NCBI RefSeq assembly: GCF_010993955.1
Contig: NZ_WIXL01000013.1
Location: 23,335-87,334, forward strand
Reading direction: 5' to 3'
DNA length: 64,000 bases
Origin: Oceanobacillus halotolerans
Lineage (GTDB): Bacteria; Bacillota; Bacilli; Bacillales; Amphibacillaceae
Part shown: positions 8,333 through 16,545 of the stretch, piece by piece
Layout of the letters: the number at the start of each line of letters is the position of its first letter
Numbering within the stretch: the stretch's first letter is position 1
The notes under the pieces: generated by a model
The model's database searches: none
Told to the model about the DNA's origin: nothing
What the model saw: the letters and a program-made list of their open reading frames with translations, nothing else
Made by a program: the position numbers and the translations under genes

Positions 8333-8648
8333 AACAAAAGCTAGAAGCGCCTTAATCACCCCCGATTAGAAAACTAGGCTTTTCGCCAAGTTCTTATGGC
8401 GAAAGCCTTAGTTACACTTATGCAGTAAGAACGTTTTGTTTCTTATCTGCCAAGCATAAGCCAAGCCTAGACGTGGCGCTTTTTGCGCGTAATGTGGATT
8501 GGCTTATGACCTCGAGGGGGTAGGCGCTGGCCGATGAAAACTCGTGCGTCCTTATGTCTATGGGCACTAGGACGTCAATCGCTCGAAGCTGGACGTGGCT
8601 GTTCCTGTATATGAACAAAATAAAGCCAACTTTTTATACATTCTTTTA
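8333..8648 (-). repeat. Family B repeat, copy 1
   Basis: A roughly 315-bp element in reverse orientation relative to copies at 15087, 23277 and 27029. It has end sequences GAACAAAAGC and (reverse) TATAAAAAGTTGG, a hairpin around CTTTTCGCCAAG/CTTATGGCGAAAG and a long inverted repeat CATAAGCCAA/TTGGCTTATG. It is non-coding; small reading frames in it are artefacts. Confidence 0.8.
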
Positions 8649-8649
8649 A

Positions 8650-8685
8650 AAAAAGGTCTATTCCGTTAGTGGAATAGACCTTTTT
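8650..8685. terminator. Bidirectional terminator
   Basis: A 15-bp perfect stem (AAAAAGGTCTATTCC) with a 6-base loop and T-rich flanks on both strands. It separates cadCA from the convergent thioredoxin-like gene. Confidence 0.85.
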
Positions 8686-8689
8686 CATT

Positions 8690-8711
8690 ATTGATCAAAC
8701 GTTTGATCAAT
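8690..8711. promoter_or_regulatory. 22-bp perfect palindrome of unknown role
   Basis: The half-site ATTGATCAAAC is followed directly by its exact complement with no spacer. It lies between the terminator and the stop of the thioredoxin-like gene. It may be a protein-binding site or a cruciform-forming sequence. Confidence 0.5.
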
Positions 8712-8741
8712 TTCCTTTTCGGACTGATCACACATTACAGA

Positions 8742-9068
8742 TTAGCCTAGTTGTTGATGTAGAAACTCACTAACCGATTCTGGCGTTTTTGTATATGCGC
8801 TATGTTGATGCGCTTTTTTTTCACCATTTTGGAAAATTAAAATACTAGGAATGCCCATTACTTCATATTGTTCTGCAACTCCTTTTACTTCATCACTATT
8901 AATTTCGTACCATTTATAATTACTAAATTCCTCCATAACCCCATCAATAAACATGTCCATTCGTTTACAATCTGGACACCAGTCCGCAAAGAATTTTATA
9001 ATAACAGGGTCTTCGCTTTCAATGATATCATTAAATTCTGCTTCGTTATTTATATGTTCCACCAACAT
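8742..9068 (-). CDS. Thioredoxin-family protein
   Basis: A 108-residue thioredoxin fold with a CxxC active site WCPDC (Cys31, Cys34) and the cis-proline loop GIPSIL. It is cytoplasmic, with no signal peptide. The Pro-Asp between the cysteines differs from the Gly-Pro of classical thioredoxin, so it is more likely a specialised thiol oxidoreductase than TrxA itself. The ATG at 9068 is the start: the upstream in-frame ATG (9080) forms part of the AAGGAGGG ribosome site. It is monocistronic, ending near a bidirectional terminator. Confidence 0.85.
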   Translation of the reverse strand: MLVEHINNEAEFNDIIESEDPVIIKFFADWCPDCKRMDMFIDGVMEEFSNYKWYEINSDEVKGVAEQYEVMGIPSILIFQNGEKKAHQHSAYTKTPESVSEFLHQQLG

Positions 9069-9132
9069 TCCCTCCTTCATTTATTTCTATTTGTATTGTA
9101 TAGGTTTTACCATGGATTGTCTTACAGAATGC

Positions 9133-9948
9133 TTATGCCTTGTACTCTACTTTCCCTAATATATAGGCAACAAATAACCCACCAGCAAATGCAACTACAC
9201 TTAACATCAGGAGTGTTGTCGTTGTTGGCCAACCAGGAAATACGACAAATACAGACCCAATGACTAATCCTATGACAAGAGCGAATGTTGCCGTATAATA
9301 ATTTGTCAGGAAAAAGTTAATTATTTTACTCATTACGATTATCCCTAATACAATCCCAATCCCGACTACTGCTAAAACGTCCAATTGTAGATTACTAATT
9401 CCCACAATCACCGTTTTGTAAACACCAATTACTAGTAGCATAAATGAGCCACTAATTCCTGGCAACACCATCGCACTACTGGCAATAAAACCGGAAAAGA
9501 ATAAAAGTATATAGGTTCCCAGTGAACGGTCTGCAATCACGGCACTTTCTTCAGCATTTAAAAACACCATAGAACCCACGATGATGGTCCCAATGAGTAA
9601 TATAATTAAATGCCTAATTTGAAACGTATTTCGTGCATCCGCCTTATGAGACAAATATGGCAACACCCCTAAAATTAACCCCAAAAAGAAAAACTGAGTA
9701 GGGCCTGGATAATGTTCAAATAACCATTCGATTAGATTGGCTAATGCCAAAACTGCGGTTGCAATTCCAATTCCCAATGGTACTAAAAAGCCCAATTGTT
9801 TCTTCCAATCTTTACTTAGTAACCCATTAATGGCTGCAATCAATCGATCATAAATCCCAAGTAAAACAGCAATTGTACCACCACTAACCCCTGGGATAAC
9901 ATCACTTGCTCCCATTACCATACCTCGATAAATATTTTTCCATTCCAT
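9133..9948 (-). CDS. popT: DUF368 polyprenyl-phosphate transporter PopT
   Basis: A 271-residue integral membrane protein with seven to nine hydrophobic segments. It shows DUF368 signatures: GASDVIPGVSGGT near the N-terminus and the internal partial repeat AMVLPGISGSFMLL. DUF368 proteins (PopT) have been shown in other bacteria to return undecaprenyl phosphate across the membrane for cell-wall and teichoic acid synthesis. Both VIPGVSGG and VLPGISGS motifs are intact, consistent with a working transporter. Monocistronic; CCCCTTTTA-type sequence follows on the upstream side and a family C repeat lies between it and the CapA-like gene. Confidence 0.85.
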   Translation of the reverse strand: MEWKNIYRGMVMGASDVIPGVSGGTIAVLLGIYDRLIAAINGLLSKDWKKQLGFLVPLGIGIATAVLALANLIEWLFEHYPGPTQFFFLGLILGVLPYLSHKADARNTFQIRHLIILLIGTIIVGSMVFLNAEESAVIADRSLGTYILLFFSGFIASSAMVLPGISGSFMLLVIGVYKTVIVGISNLQLDVLAVVGIGIVLGIIVMSKIINFFLTNYYTATFALVIGLVIGSVFVVFPGWPTTTTLLMLSVVAFAGGLFVAYILGKVEYKA

Positions 9949-10032
9949 GTTTATTTATCCCCTTTTATGTAATCCTAAAAAATGCTATCTGTTATCATAC
10001 CACACTTTTTATCTCGATTATCATTCACTTTT

Positions 10033-10312
10033 AGAGGATGTTCAAAAAGTCCGGTAAAAATGACACATCTAATTTCTTCGTTGGCTTGCTTTTCCACTTC
10101 TTGGAAAAGAATTACACTTTTCCTGCGTGCGATGTAGATTCTAGTGAGCATTCCTTGTGCTCACGCATTAATTGCATACGCTCCGCTGCCGGGAGCTTCG
10201 CCGCCTCGAACTTCCGACGTACAGGACGTACTAGTGTCGGCGCTGTAACAGGACGCCTGAGACCTTAGCCGACTCGGTCCTTTTTATCCTCCTTTTTGAA
10301 CACGCACTTTTA
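10033..10312 (+). repeat. Family C repeat
   Basis: A 280-bp element bounded by inverted GTTCAAAAAG and CTTTTTGAAC, with GTCCGGTAAAAATGACAC near the left end. This is a repeat type I recognise from other Bacillaceae. Its right part (about 10212-10275) contains ACAGGACGTACTAGTGTCGG and a second ACAGGACG, the module shared with families B and D. No gene. Confidence 0.7.
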
Positions 10313-10328
10313 AGGAAACCTATCTTTT

Positions 10329-11486
10329 CTACTTCTCTTCGATGAATTCCAATTCCGGCGTCCATTGAGCAATATGGTTTTTTATTTTCTCATAATGCTC
10401 TTTTGCATCTGGAAGTATATCATTAGATAATGAAAACATCGGAAGTACCCGATAATCATTCTCTTGATCATCTTTGACATATGTAGGTAAAAACTTTGGT
10501 GACGTTACCTCTACAACACCTTGATCTTGTTCATCCTTCACAATTGTTAATTGTAATACACCACCAATTCGTCGGTAATGATCATATTGACCTGATAAGA
10601 AGTTTCCTAACGAATAGGCGACAAATGTCTTATTTCCTTCAGCGCCTTCTACCCAATCAACAGGTTGTAACACATGAGGATGATGGCCTAAAATAACATC
10701 AACACCTTGATCTGCCGCAAATTGTGCTAGTGATTTTTGTTCTTTACTAGGCATGCGCTTATACTCCTTACCGAAATGTAAACTTAACACAACCACATCT
10801 GCTCGTTCAGTTGCTTCTGCTATATCTTGTTTCATTTGTTTACGATTGATTAGATTAACTAAATAATCTTTTCCATCTGGAACAGGAATTCCATTAGTCC
10901 CATACGTGTAAGCTAAAAAAGCAACCGATATGCCTTCTTCAGTATTGTATATCCTCAATTCATTACGATCTTTTTTATCCTTATGAGCACCCACATACAT
11001 CATGTCAATTTCATTCCAGTGACGAGTGGCATGTTGAATAGCCACCTCACCATGGTCTAATGTATGGTTGTTTGCTATCGATACAACATCAACACCCATA
11101 TGTTTTAACGCATCACCCACTTCAACTGGGCTGTTGAAAGAAGGATAGGATGCAACAGGTAATCCATCGCCACCAATCATTGTTTCTTGATTAGCAAATG
11201 TTACCGTTGGATGATCCAGATACGGTTTCACTTCTTTAAGCATTGGTTTAAAATCGTATCCATCCTCTGTTTGGGCATCACGATAAACTCTGTCGTGTAT
11301 TAACATATCTCCAACTGCTGCCAATGTTATTTGCTTTTTTGTTGGTACATCTTTTTCTTCATATGCTGAACTAATTAACGAATGTCTTTTCATTTCTTTG
11401 TCGTACTCCAATGTATCATCTTGGTTCGTACATGCAGTTACAAGAAAGATACATACGACACCAAGTAATAAACTAGTTCGTTTCAT
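10329..11486 (-). CDS. CapA-family lipoprotein (PGA_cap metallophosphatase fold)
   Basis: A 385-residue exported lipoprotein with a lipobox ending in LVTAC (Cys19). A PGA_cap domain (PF09587) spans about 45-320 with the motifs AVGDMLIHDR, ANQETMIGG, SIANNHTLDHG, SLHFGKEY and ILGHHPHVLQ, which place Asp/His metal ligands as in calcineurin-like phosphoesterases. Relatives include B. subtilis YwtB and CapA of poly-gamma-glutamate systems. No capBC genes are nearby, so a capsule role is unproven. The ATG at 11486 has GAAGAAGG 9 bases upstream; the TTG at 11495 would overlap it. Monocistronic. Confidence 0.85.
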   Translation of the reverse strand: MKRTSLLLGVVCIFLVTACTNQDDTLEYDKEMKRHSLISSAYEEKDVPTKKQITLAAVGDMLIHDRVYRDAQTEDGYDFKPMLKEVKPYLDHPTVTFANQETMIGGDGLPVASYPSFNSPVEVGDALKHMGVDVVSIANNHTLDHGEVAIQHATRHWNEIDMMYVGAHKDKKDRNELRIYNTEEGISVAFLAYTYGTNGIPVPDGKDYLVNLINRKQMKQDIAEATERADVVVLSLHFGKEYKRMPSKEQKSLAQFAADQGVDVILGHHPHVLQPVDWVEGAEGNKTFVAYSLGNFLSGQYDHYRRIGGVLQLTIVKDEQDQGVVEVTSPKFLPTYVKDDQENDYRVLPMFSLSNDILPDAKEHYEKIKNHIAQWTPELEFIEEK

Positions 11487-11551
11487 AACAAACAACCTTC
11501 TTCGCTACTTTTGGCCTATCGTATCACTTGCATGAGAAGAAGAAAACTATT

Positions 11552-12715
11552 TTAATCGTTTATCCGTTCAATGATTGTCGCATTGGCCATTCCCATTCCT
11601 TCACAAATTGCCACTAAACCATACCGTCCATTGATTCGTTCTAACTCGTGGAGTAAGGTTGTAAATAGTTTCGTACCGGTTGCACCTAATGGATGTCCAT
11701 TTGCAATGGCTCCTCCATTGACATTCAACTTACTTAAATCTCCCCTTAGATCGTTTAACCATGCCAATGGAACAGACGCAAATGCTTCATTTACTTCATA
11801 CCGATCGATTTTTTCAATTGTTAATCCCGCTTTCTTTAGTACCTTTCTAGTTGCTTCAATTGGACCTGTTAACATCATTGTCGGATCTGACCCAATCACC
11901 GTTCTTGCTATAATTCTAGCTTTTGGTTTCAATCCTAGTTCATTTGCCTTATCGCGTGACATTAATAATAGTGCACTGGCACCATCACTCATTTGACTCG
12001 CATTTCCTGCTGTAATATTACCATTCTCTTGAAAGACAGGTGTTAGCTTGGCTAATGCTTCAAGGTTTGTATCATGGCGTGGTCCCTCATCTTTGCTTAT
12101 CTTTTCTTTAGACCCATCATCTTTTTTCACTTCTACTGGAACTATTTCTTGGTCAAAAGACCCTTTTTTCATAGCCGCTATTGCTAATTTATGACTCCTT
12201 AATGCATAATGATCTAACGCCACTCTCGAAAGTCCCCATTTTTCAGCAATTTTTTCTGCTGAAATTCCTTGATGCACAATCTCATACTTGGCTATAAGCT
12301 TTTCACTATGTGTAACGTTTTCCATATTAGAAAACATCGGTACACGTGTCATATTTTCGACACCGCCAGCAATCACAATATCCATATCACCTGATGCAAT
12401 CGCTTGTGCGCCAAAATGTACCGCTTGTTGGCTGGATCCACATTGTCTGTCAATGGTTACACCTGGAACTTGTTTGGGGAACCCTGCAATTAAAGCTGCT
12501 GTACGAGCTATATTTCCTCCCTGCTCCTTCGCCTGCGTCACGCAACCTAAAATAACATCCTCCACAATTGCTGGATCCACATTTGCGCGCTTGGTAATTG
12601 CATTTAAAATAAGTGCGGCCAACTCATCGGAACGATACTGTGAAAAAGCACCATTCTTTTTTCCTATTGCAGTTCGACAACTATCAACAATAACGACTTC
12701 CTTCAACCTCCACAC
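11552..12715 (-). CDS. Thiolase family acetyl-CoA acyltransferase
   Basis: A 387-residue thiolase. The nucleophilic Cys92 is in DRQCGSSQQ, the NEAFAS motif and the NGGAIANGHPLGATG catalytic His loop are present, and the C-terminal CEGMGMANA supplies the second catalytic Cys. It condenses or cleaves acyl-CoA (beta-oxidation or acetoacetyl-CoA formation). Without fad neighbours the direction cannot be told. The start is uncertain: GTG at 12715 is given, but TTG at 12706, with GGTGGGG upstream, would give the usual short N-terminus. It is divergent from the ABC exporter, with about 136 bases between. Confidence 0.88.
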   Translation of the reverse strand: MWRLKEVVIVDSCRTAIGKKNGAFSQYRSDELAALILNAITKRANVDPAIVEDVILGCVTQAKEQGGNIARTAALIAGFPKQVPGVTIDRQCGSSQQAVHFGAQAIASGDMDIVIAGGVENMTRVPMFSNMENVTHSEKLIAKYEIVHQGISAEKIAEKWGLSRVALDHYALRSHKLAIAAMKKGSFDQEIVPVEVKKDDGSKEKISKDEGPRHDTNLEALAKLTPVFQENGNITAGNASQMSDGASALLLMSRDKANELGLKPKARIIARTVIGSDPTMMLTGPIEATRKVLKKAGLTIEKIDRYEVNEAFASVPLAWLNDLRGDLSKLNVNGGAIANGHPLGATGTKLFTTLLHELERINGRYGLVAICEGMGMANATIIERIND

Positions 12716-12851
12716 CCCACCACTAGTTAATTTAATTCAAGTATACGTTTATCCTCATCATTATGAAAGAATATTTTAGATTATCCACTTTTTTGAAACA
12801 TTTATGTTATGTTAAACGTATCGATAAGTGAAGTAAAAAGGAGGTTCAGAC

Positions 12852-13772
12852 ATGACAGAACAAGCCATGGAATTAATAAACGTACGAAAACAAATTGGCA
12901 AAAAGGAAATTATTAAAGACTTATCCTTTACCATACAAAAAGGTGAAGTCTTTGGTTTTATTGGTCCAAATGGCGCTGGTAAAACTACTACCATTCGAAT
13001 GATGGTTGGCTTGATGAAACTGACAGATGGTGATGTGCGAATTTTAGGGAAAAGTATTAAGACAAACTACAAAGAAGCAATACGCGAAGTAGGGGCAATC
13101 GTTGAAAACCCTGAGATGTATCCCTTTATGAGTGGTTGGCGAAATCTGCAACATTTTTCCGCAATGATTCCTAGTATAACAAAAGAACGGATTGAAGAAG
13201 TTGTCAGATTAGTTGGATTAGAAAAGGTGATAACGGAAAAAGTTGGACGCTATTCCTTAGGGATGCGACAGCGATTAGGTATTGCGCAAGCTTTGTTACA
13301 TAAACCATCTGTATTAATTCTAGACGAACCAACCAATGGGTTAGACCCAGCGGGGATTCGAGAAATACGGCATTACATCCGAAGGCTAGCAACTGAAGAA
13401 AATGTTGCCGTTATTATATCCAGTCACCTATTAGCGGAAATTGAACAAATGTGTGATCGGATCGGTATTATAAAAAACGGAGAATTAATTACAACACAAT
13501 CTGTCCAAGACACGATGGAACAAGTAGACTTGCAACAAGTGGAAATGGAAGTCTCTCCGATTGAACAAGCTATAGACTTGTTAAAGGAAAAACATGAACT
13601 AAATGCTACTGAAAAAGATGGGACCCTTCATTTTCAAAGTACGAAAGAAGTAATTCCAGTTATTATACAAACATTTGTTCAACATGAAATTGCTATCTAT
13701 CAAGTCGGTGTGTCAAAAACAACATTAGAGGATAAATTTTTTGATCTGATTGGAGAGAATGCAATTGAGTAG
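12852..13772 (+). CDS. ABC exporter ATP-binding protein (BcrA-like)
   Basis: A 306-residue ATPase with Walker A GPNGAGKTT, a Q loop, the signature YSLGMRQRLG, Walker B LILDEPTNGLDP and an H-loop His in SSHLL. A C-terminal extension of about 80 residues is typical of DrrA/BcrA-type ATPases. It pairs with the following ABC-2 permease and overlaps it. The substrate is unknown: peptide antibiotic, lipid or stress-related export are all possible, and no lantibiotic genes or sensor kinase lie adjacent. AAGGAGG lies 9 bases before the ATG. Confidence 0.88.
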   Translation: MTEQAMELINVRKQIGKKEIIKDLSFTIQKGEVFGFIGPNGAGKTTTIRMMVGLMKLTDGDVRILGKSIKTNYKEAIREVGAIVENPEMYPFMSGWRNLQHFSAMIPSITKERIEEVVRLVGLEKVITEKVGRYSLGMRQRLGIAQALLHKPSVLILDEPTNGLDPAGIREIRHYIRRLATEENVAVIISSHLLAEIEQMCDRIGIIKNGELITTQSVQDTMEQVDLQQVEMEVSPIEQAIDLLKEKHELNATEKDGTLHFQSTKEVIPVIIQTFVQHEIAIYQVGVSKTTLEDKFFDLIGENAIE

Positions 13773-14739
13773 ATTCTTTCATTTACTTATCAATGAACAT
13801 ATGAAATTATATATCCGAAAGTCAACATGGATTATGTATGGGCTATTAGCAATAATTATTGTCGGGTTGGGTTTATTGTCCAATACATTTACGAATGATG
13901 TCGAATATGATGACAATTGGCGTGAAACACTCCAAGAAGAAAATGAACAGCTAATAAAAGAGAATGAGGAATTTCAAGAGAACATGGCTAATGGAGATGC
14001 TGAAATTTACGCTGGACCAAATTCACATCTTATTGAGAAAAATAACTATTACTTAGAAAATGATATTCAGCCAACACCATATGATGCATGGCAATTTGTG
14101 ATGGAAAATGAGATGCTCTTATCAATCGTTAGCTTACTAACAATCATTATAGCAGCAGGTATTGTGGCACATGAATTTAAATGGGGTACGATTAAACTAT
14201 TACTCATACGACCAATCACACGGGCAAAAATACTATTGTCAAAATACGTGACTGTTTTATTATTCGCTTTCTATACATTATGCTTTGTACTTATATTCTC
14301 ATGGATAGTAGGTGCACTCTTCTTTGGTGTTGCAGGTATGAGTCCACATATTGTCATCAATCAAAACGGTGATTTTGCTCAAGTTTCTGTTCTATCTGAA
14401 ATTATGAGTGGTTATGGATATAAATTGATCAATCTAGTCATGATGGCTACATTCGCCTTTATGATATCCACGATATTCCGGAACAGTACTATTGCAATTG
14501 GGCTAGCTATCTTCCTCATGATGGCTGGAAATTCAATTGTTACCTTTTTTGCTGACCGAGCTTGGGCAAAATATATCTTATTTGCAAATACTGACTTGAG
14601 TCAATATGCTGATGGCAATTCACCTTGGATCGATGATATGACACTCCAATTTTCAATTAGCGTTTTAGTTGTCTATTACATTATTTTCCTCGCATTATCT
14701 TGGTTATTTTTCACCAAAAGAGATGTTGCTGGGCAATAA
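13759..14739 (+). CDS. ABC-2 type permease
   Basis: A 326-residue membrane protein. TM1 is at about 20-42, then a charged, Glu-rich, probably coiled-coil extracytoplasmic loop (about 50-110, LIKENEEFQENM), then five more hydrophobic segments; it ends FFTKRDVAGQ. This layout is common in ABC-2 permeases paired with BcrA-like ATPases. It overlaps the ATPase gene by 14 bases, so the two are coupled. The start is ambiguous among TTG 13750, ATG 13759 and TTG 13765; GGAGAG at about 13752 fits the last best. Confidence 0.82.
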   Translation: MQLSRFFHLLINEHMKLYIRKSTWIMYGLLAIIIVGLGLLSNTFTNDVEYDDNWRETLQEENEQLIKENEEFQENMANGDAEIYAGPNSHLIEKNNYYLENDIQPTPYDAWQFVMENEMLLSIVSLLTIIIAAGIVAHEFKWGTIKLLLIRPITRAKILLSKYVTVLLFAFYTLCFVLIFSWIVGALFFGVAGMSPHIVINQNGDFAQVSVLSEIMSGYGYKLINLVMMATFAFMISTIFRNSTIAIGLAIFLMMAGNSIVTFFADRAWAKYILFANTDLSQYADGNSPWIDDMTLQFSISVLVVYYIIFLALSWLFFTKRDVAGQ

Positions 14740-14874
14740 GTAATTCTTATTTCCTATATTTTGCTTTATCATATACATTTTTTTATGGTATAAATAATAT
14801 GATAAGCATAATATATAGTTTAGAAATTGATGTTTGCATTTGGTGCTTTTGACAACTAACTGAGGTGTTTTCGA

Positions 14875-15057
14875 GTGAAACGATATTTAACTACATTCTT
14901 TTTAATGTTAAGTGGGCTCATCTTAATTATTGGGCTACAAATTGATTTTCCTTGGAATGGGATTGTTTCATGGGGATTAGCATTTATCTCACTTATTTTT
15001 GCAGCCTATTTTACAAAGTATATTCCAAATGACAAGAATAAGGAGGAAAAACGATAG
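14875..15057 (+). CDS. Small two-helix membrane protein, unknown
   Basis: A 60-residue protein with two hydrophobic segments (about 5-22 and 32-47) joined by a short DFPWNG loop and ending in a charged KNKEEKR tail. The GTG start has GAGGTG about 10 bases upstream and a strong terminator begins at its stop codon, both supporting a real gene. I do not recognise the family. It follows the ABC permease by 135 bases and could be a separate transcript. Confidence 0.6.
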   Translation: MKRYLTTFFLMLSGLILIIGLQIDFPWNGIVSWGLAFISLIFAAYFTKYIPNDKNKEEKR

Positions 15058-15083
15058 CCACTCCTGCTGGCTATCGTTTTTTT
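15052..15083 (+). terminator. Rho-independent terminator
   Basis: A 9-bp stem CGATAGCCA/TGGCTATCG with a 7-base loop and seven T's. It overlaps the last codons of the small membrane protein. Confidence 0.85.
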
Positions 15084-15086
15084 ACA

Positions 15087-15450
15087 AGGAAAGTATAAAA
15101 AAGTTGGCCTCATTACTGCCTTTTATAGGAAAGGCCACGTCCAGCTTCGAGCGATTGACGTCCTAGTACTGGCGTTGTCACAGGACGTGACGATTTTAGC
15201 CAGTGAGAGCGATTCGTCCTATTACCGATAGACATAAGGTCGCACGAGTTTTCGTCGGCCAGCGCCTCCCCCCTCGAGGTCATAAGTCAACCCTCATTAC
15301 GCGCATAAAGCGCCACGTCGAGGCATGGCTTATGCTTGGCAGATAAGAAAACCTTCTTACTGTATAAGTGCAACTAAGGCTTTCGCCACTTGGCGACAAG
15401 CCAAGTTTTCTAACCGGGGTGATCAAGGCGCTTCTAGCTTTTGTTCCTAA
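15087..15450 (+). repeat. Family B repeat, copy 2
   Basis: A full-length copy of about 360 bp running from GAAAGTATAAAAAAGTTGG to CTTCTAGCTTTTGTTC. It includes the shared module at about 15150-15210 (GACGTCCTAGTACTGG, GTCACAGGACGTGAC). Its right end abuts the ykvA stop. Confidence 0.8.
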
Positions 15451-15731
15451 TCAATCGTATGTAACTGATGTTTTTCTTTTAGTGAGTCGGGAGCGTTCTT
15501 TACCATTAGTTGCAACAAAAAAACTGCGATCGTTATATCATCTAAGATACCAAAAGCGACGAGAAAGTCAGGTATAATATCAAAAGGAAAGACACTATAA
15601 CCAATAATCAATAAACTGTATAAAAGTTTCTCACTCCCTCTTACCTCTTGCGAAAGAAAAAAGTCCTTCAGGAACGGTATGGACTTCGGAAGTTTCACCA
15701 AAAACCGAACCCGTCTAAAAAAACGAATCAT
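15447..15731 (-). CDS. YkvA-family (DUF1232) membrane protein
   Basis: A 94-residue protein with a DUF1232 core: a hydrophobic helix in LLYSLLIIGYSVFPFD, then the conserved IPDFLVAFGILDDITI. It has two probable membrane segments and a basic N-terminus. The function of the family is not established. The start at 15731 is preferred because AAGGAGG lies 6 bases upstream; the earlier in-frame ATGs at 15758 and 15737 lie before or on that site. The last codons touch the end of a family B repeat, so the repeat may supply its 3' end. Confidence 0.78.
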   Translation of the reverse strand: MIRFFRRVRFLVKLPKSIPFLKDFFLSQEVRGSEKLLYSLLIIGYSVFPFDIIPDFLVAFGILDDITIAVFLLQLMVKNAPDSLKEKHQLHTID

Positions 15732-15759
15732 CTTCATCCTCCTTAGAAAACATGGCATA

Positions 15760-16221
15760 CGTCCCTAGTTCCTAAAAAACCTTCTTTATCCTGATGGTCA
15801 GATAAAGCGGGTTATCTTTCTACTTCTTGATATGATGCACCACCGATTCGTACGCTCTTAAAGTTAATGATTCGAACAAATCGATTATATCTGGATAATT
15901 GAAATTTGGATTTCTTTATCTCCCGTTACACACAAGTAAAACTTTTTCCGTATAAAAATTATTTACAACAAGTAATGCCTTCCATTCCAATTTTGAGTAT
16001 AGGCAAATTACTTGTGGATGATCTTTTAATAATAATTGGTAGTCTCCATACGTTATGATATCATATTTTTTACGTAATTCGACTAATTTTTAGTCATATG
16101 CACGTATGACTTATAAAACTTTTCTATACGACCGATAAGTTATGTCACAATATATATAAAAACTACTCATTAAGATTCATACTTGAAAAACAACGTTGCT
16201 TTAGAAAACAGCTATTTTAAT
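15760..16221. other. Intergenic stretch, no feature recognised
   Basis: An AT-rich gap between ykvA and a family F remnant. No convincing reading frame, hairpin-plus-T-run or repeat match was seen. Confidence 0.4.
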
Positions 16222-16505
16222 AAAGGGTATAACATAAGGTGATACTTTTTATGGTTTTAATGGCTATAGGGACAGGGTCCTTTTACAAAAAGATGTAGAT
16301 GAAAAAGATCCTGTCCCTTCATCCTTCTGTGATTATCCGACTAGATTAATCCATGTTTTCCATCTTTATAGGGTACAGCTTTTTGGAGAGGTGTTAGTGG
16401 ATAATCTTCATAAGGCTTTCGTTGTCCTGAATACTGTTCAAATCCCGTATTGACAACGTCATTTACTAATGCAGGGCAGGGTTGTCTGTCTCTTTTTCTA
16501 TAAAA
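16222..16505 (-). pseudogene. Family F element: decayed coding remnant, copy 1
   Basis: The reverse complement of this stretch matches 31240-31540 over nearly its whole length. Read on the minus strand it encodes RDRQPCPALVNDVVNTGFEQ and then YEDYPLTPLQKAV before a stop. The same peptide is readable in the other copy only after a frameshift, so both look like remnants of one ORF I cannot name. A GGGACAGG/CCTGTCCC hairpin arm pair (about 16269-16318) is attached. An open frame runs 16341-16541 but its upstream part lies in the typA terminator. Confidence 0.5.
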
Positions 16506-16511
16506 GATAAA

Positions 16512-16543
16512 AGTGGTCAAAGCACCACATGCTCTGACCACCT
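16512..16543 (-). terminator. Terminator of typA
   Basis: Stem GTGGTCA with TGACCAC, with additional GC/GC pairs inside. On the minus strand it is followed by CTTTTATCTTTT. It lies 2 bases beyond the typA stop codon. Confidence 0.75.
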
Positions 16544-16545
16544 TT

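Noticed and set aside
10038-10268. 76-aa plus-strand frame
   Set aside because: It is inside the family C repeat; its composition and lack of a ribosome site argue against coding.
10329-11486. Capsule (poly-gamma-glutamate) locus
   Set aside because: Only the CapA-like protein is present; no capB, capC or capD neighbours.
11571-11996. 141-aa frame on the plus strand
   Set aside because: It is antisense to the thiolase gene, which has full-length family motifs; the shadow frame follows its codon structure.
16341-16541. 66-aa minus-strand gene
   Set aside because: It spans the typA terminator and part of a repeated remnant, has no ribosome site, and its twin at 31195 is frameshifted.
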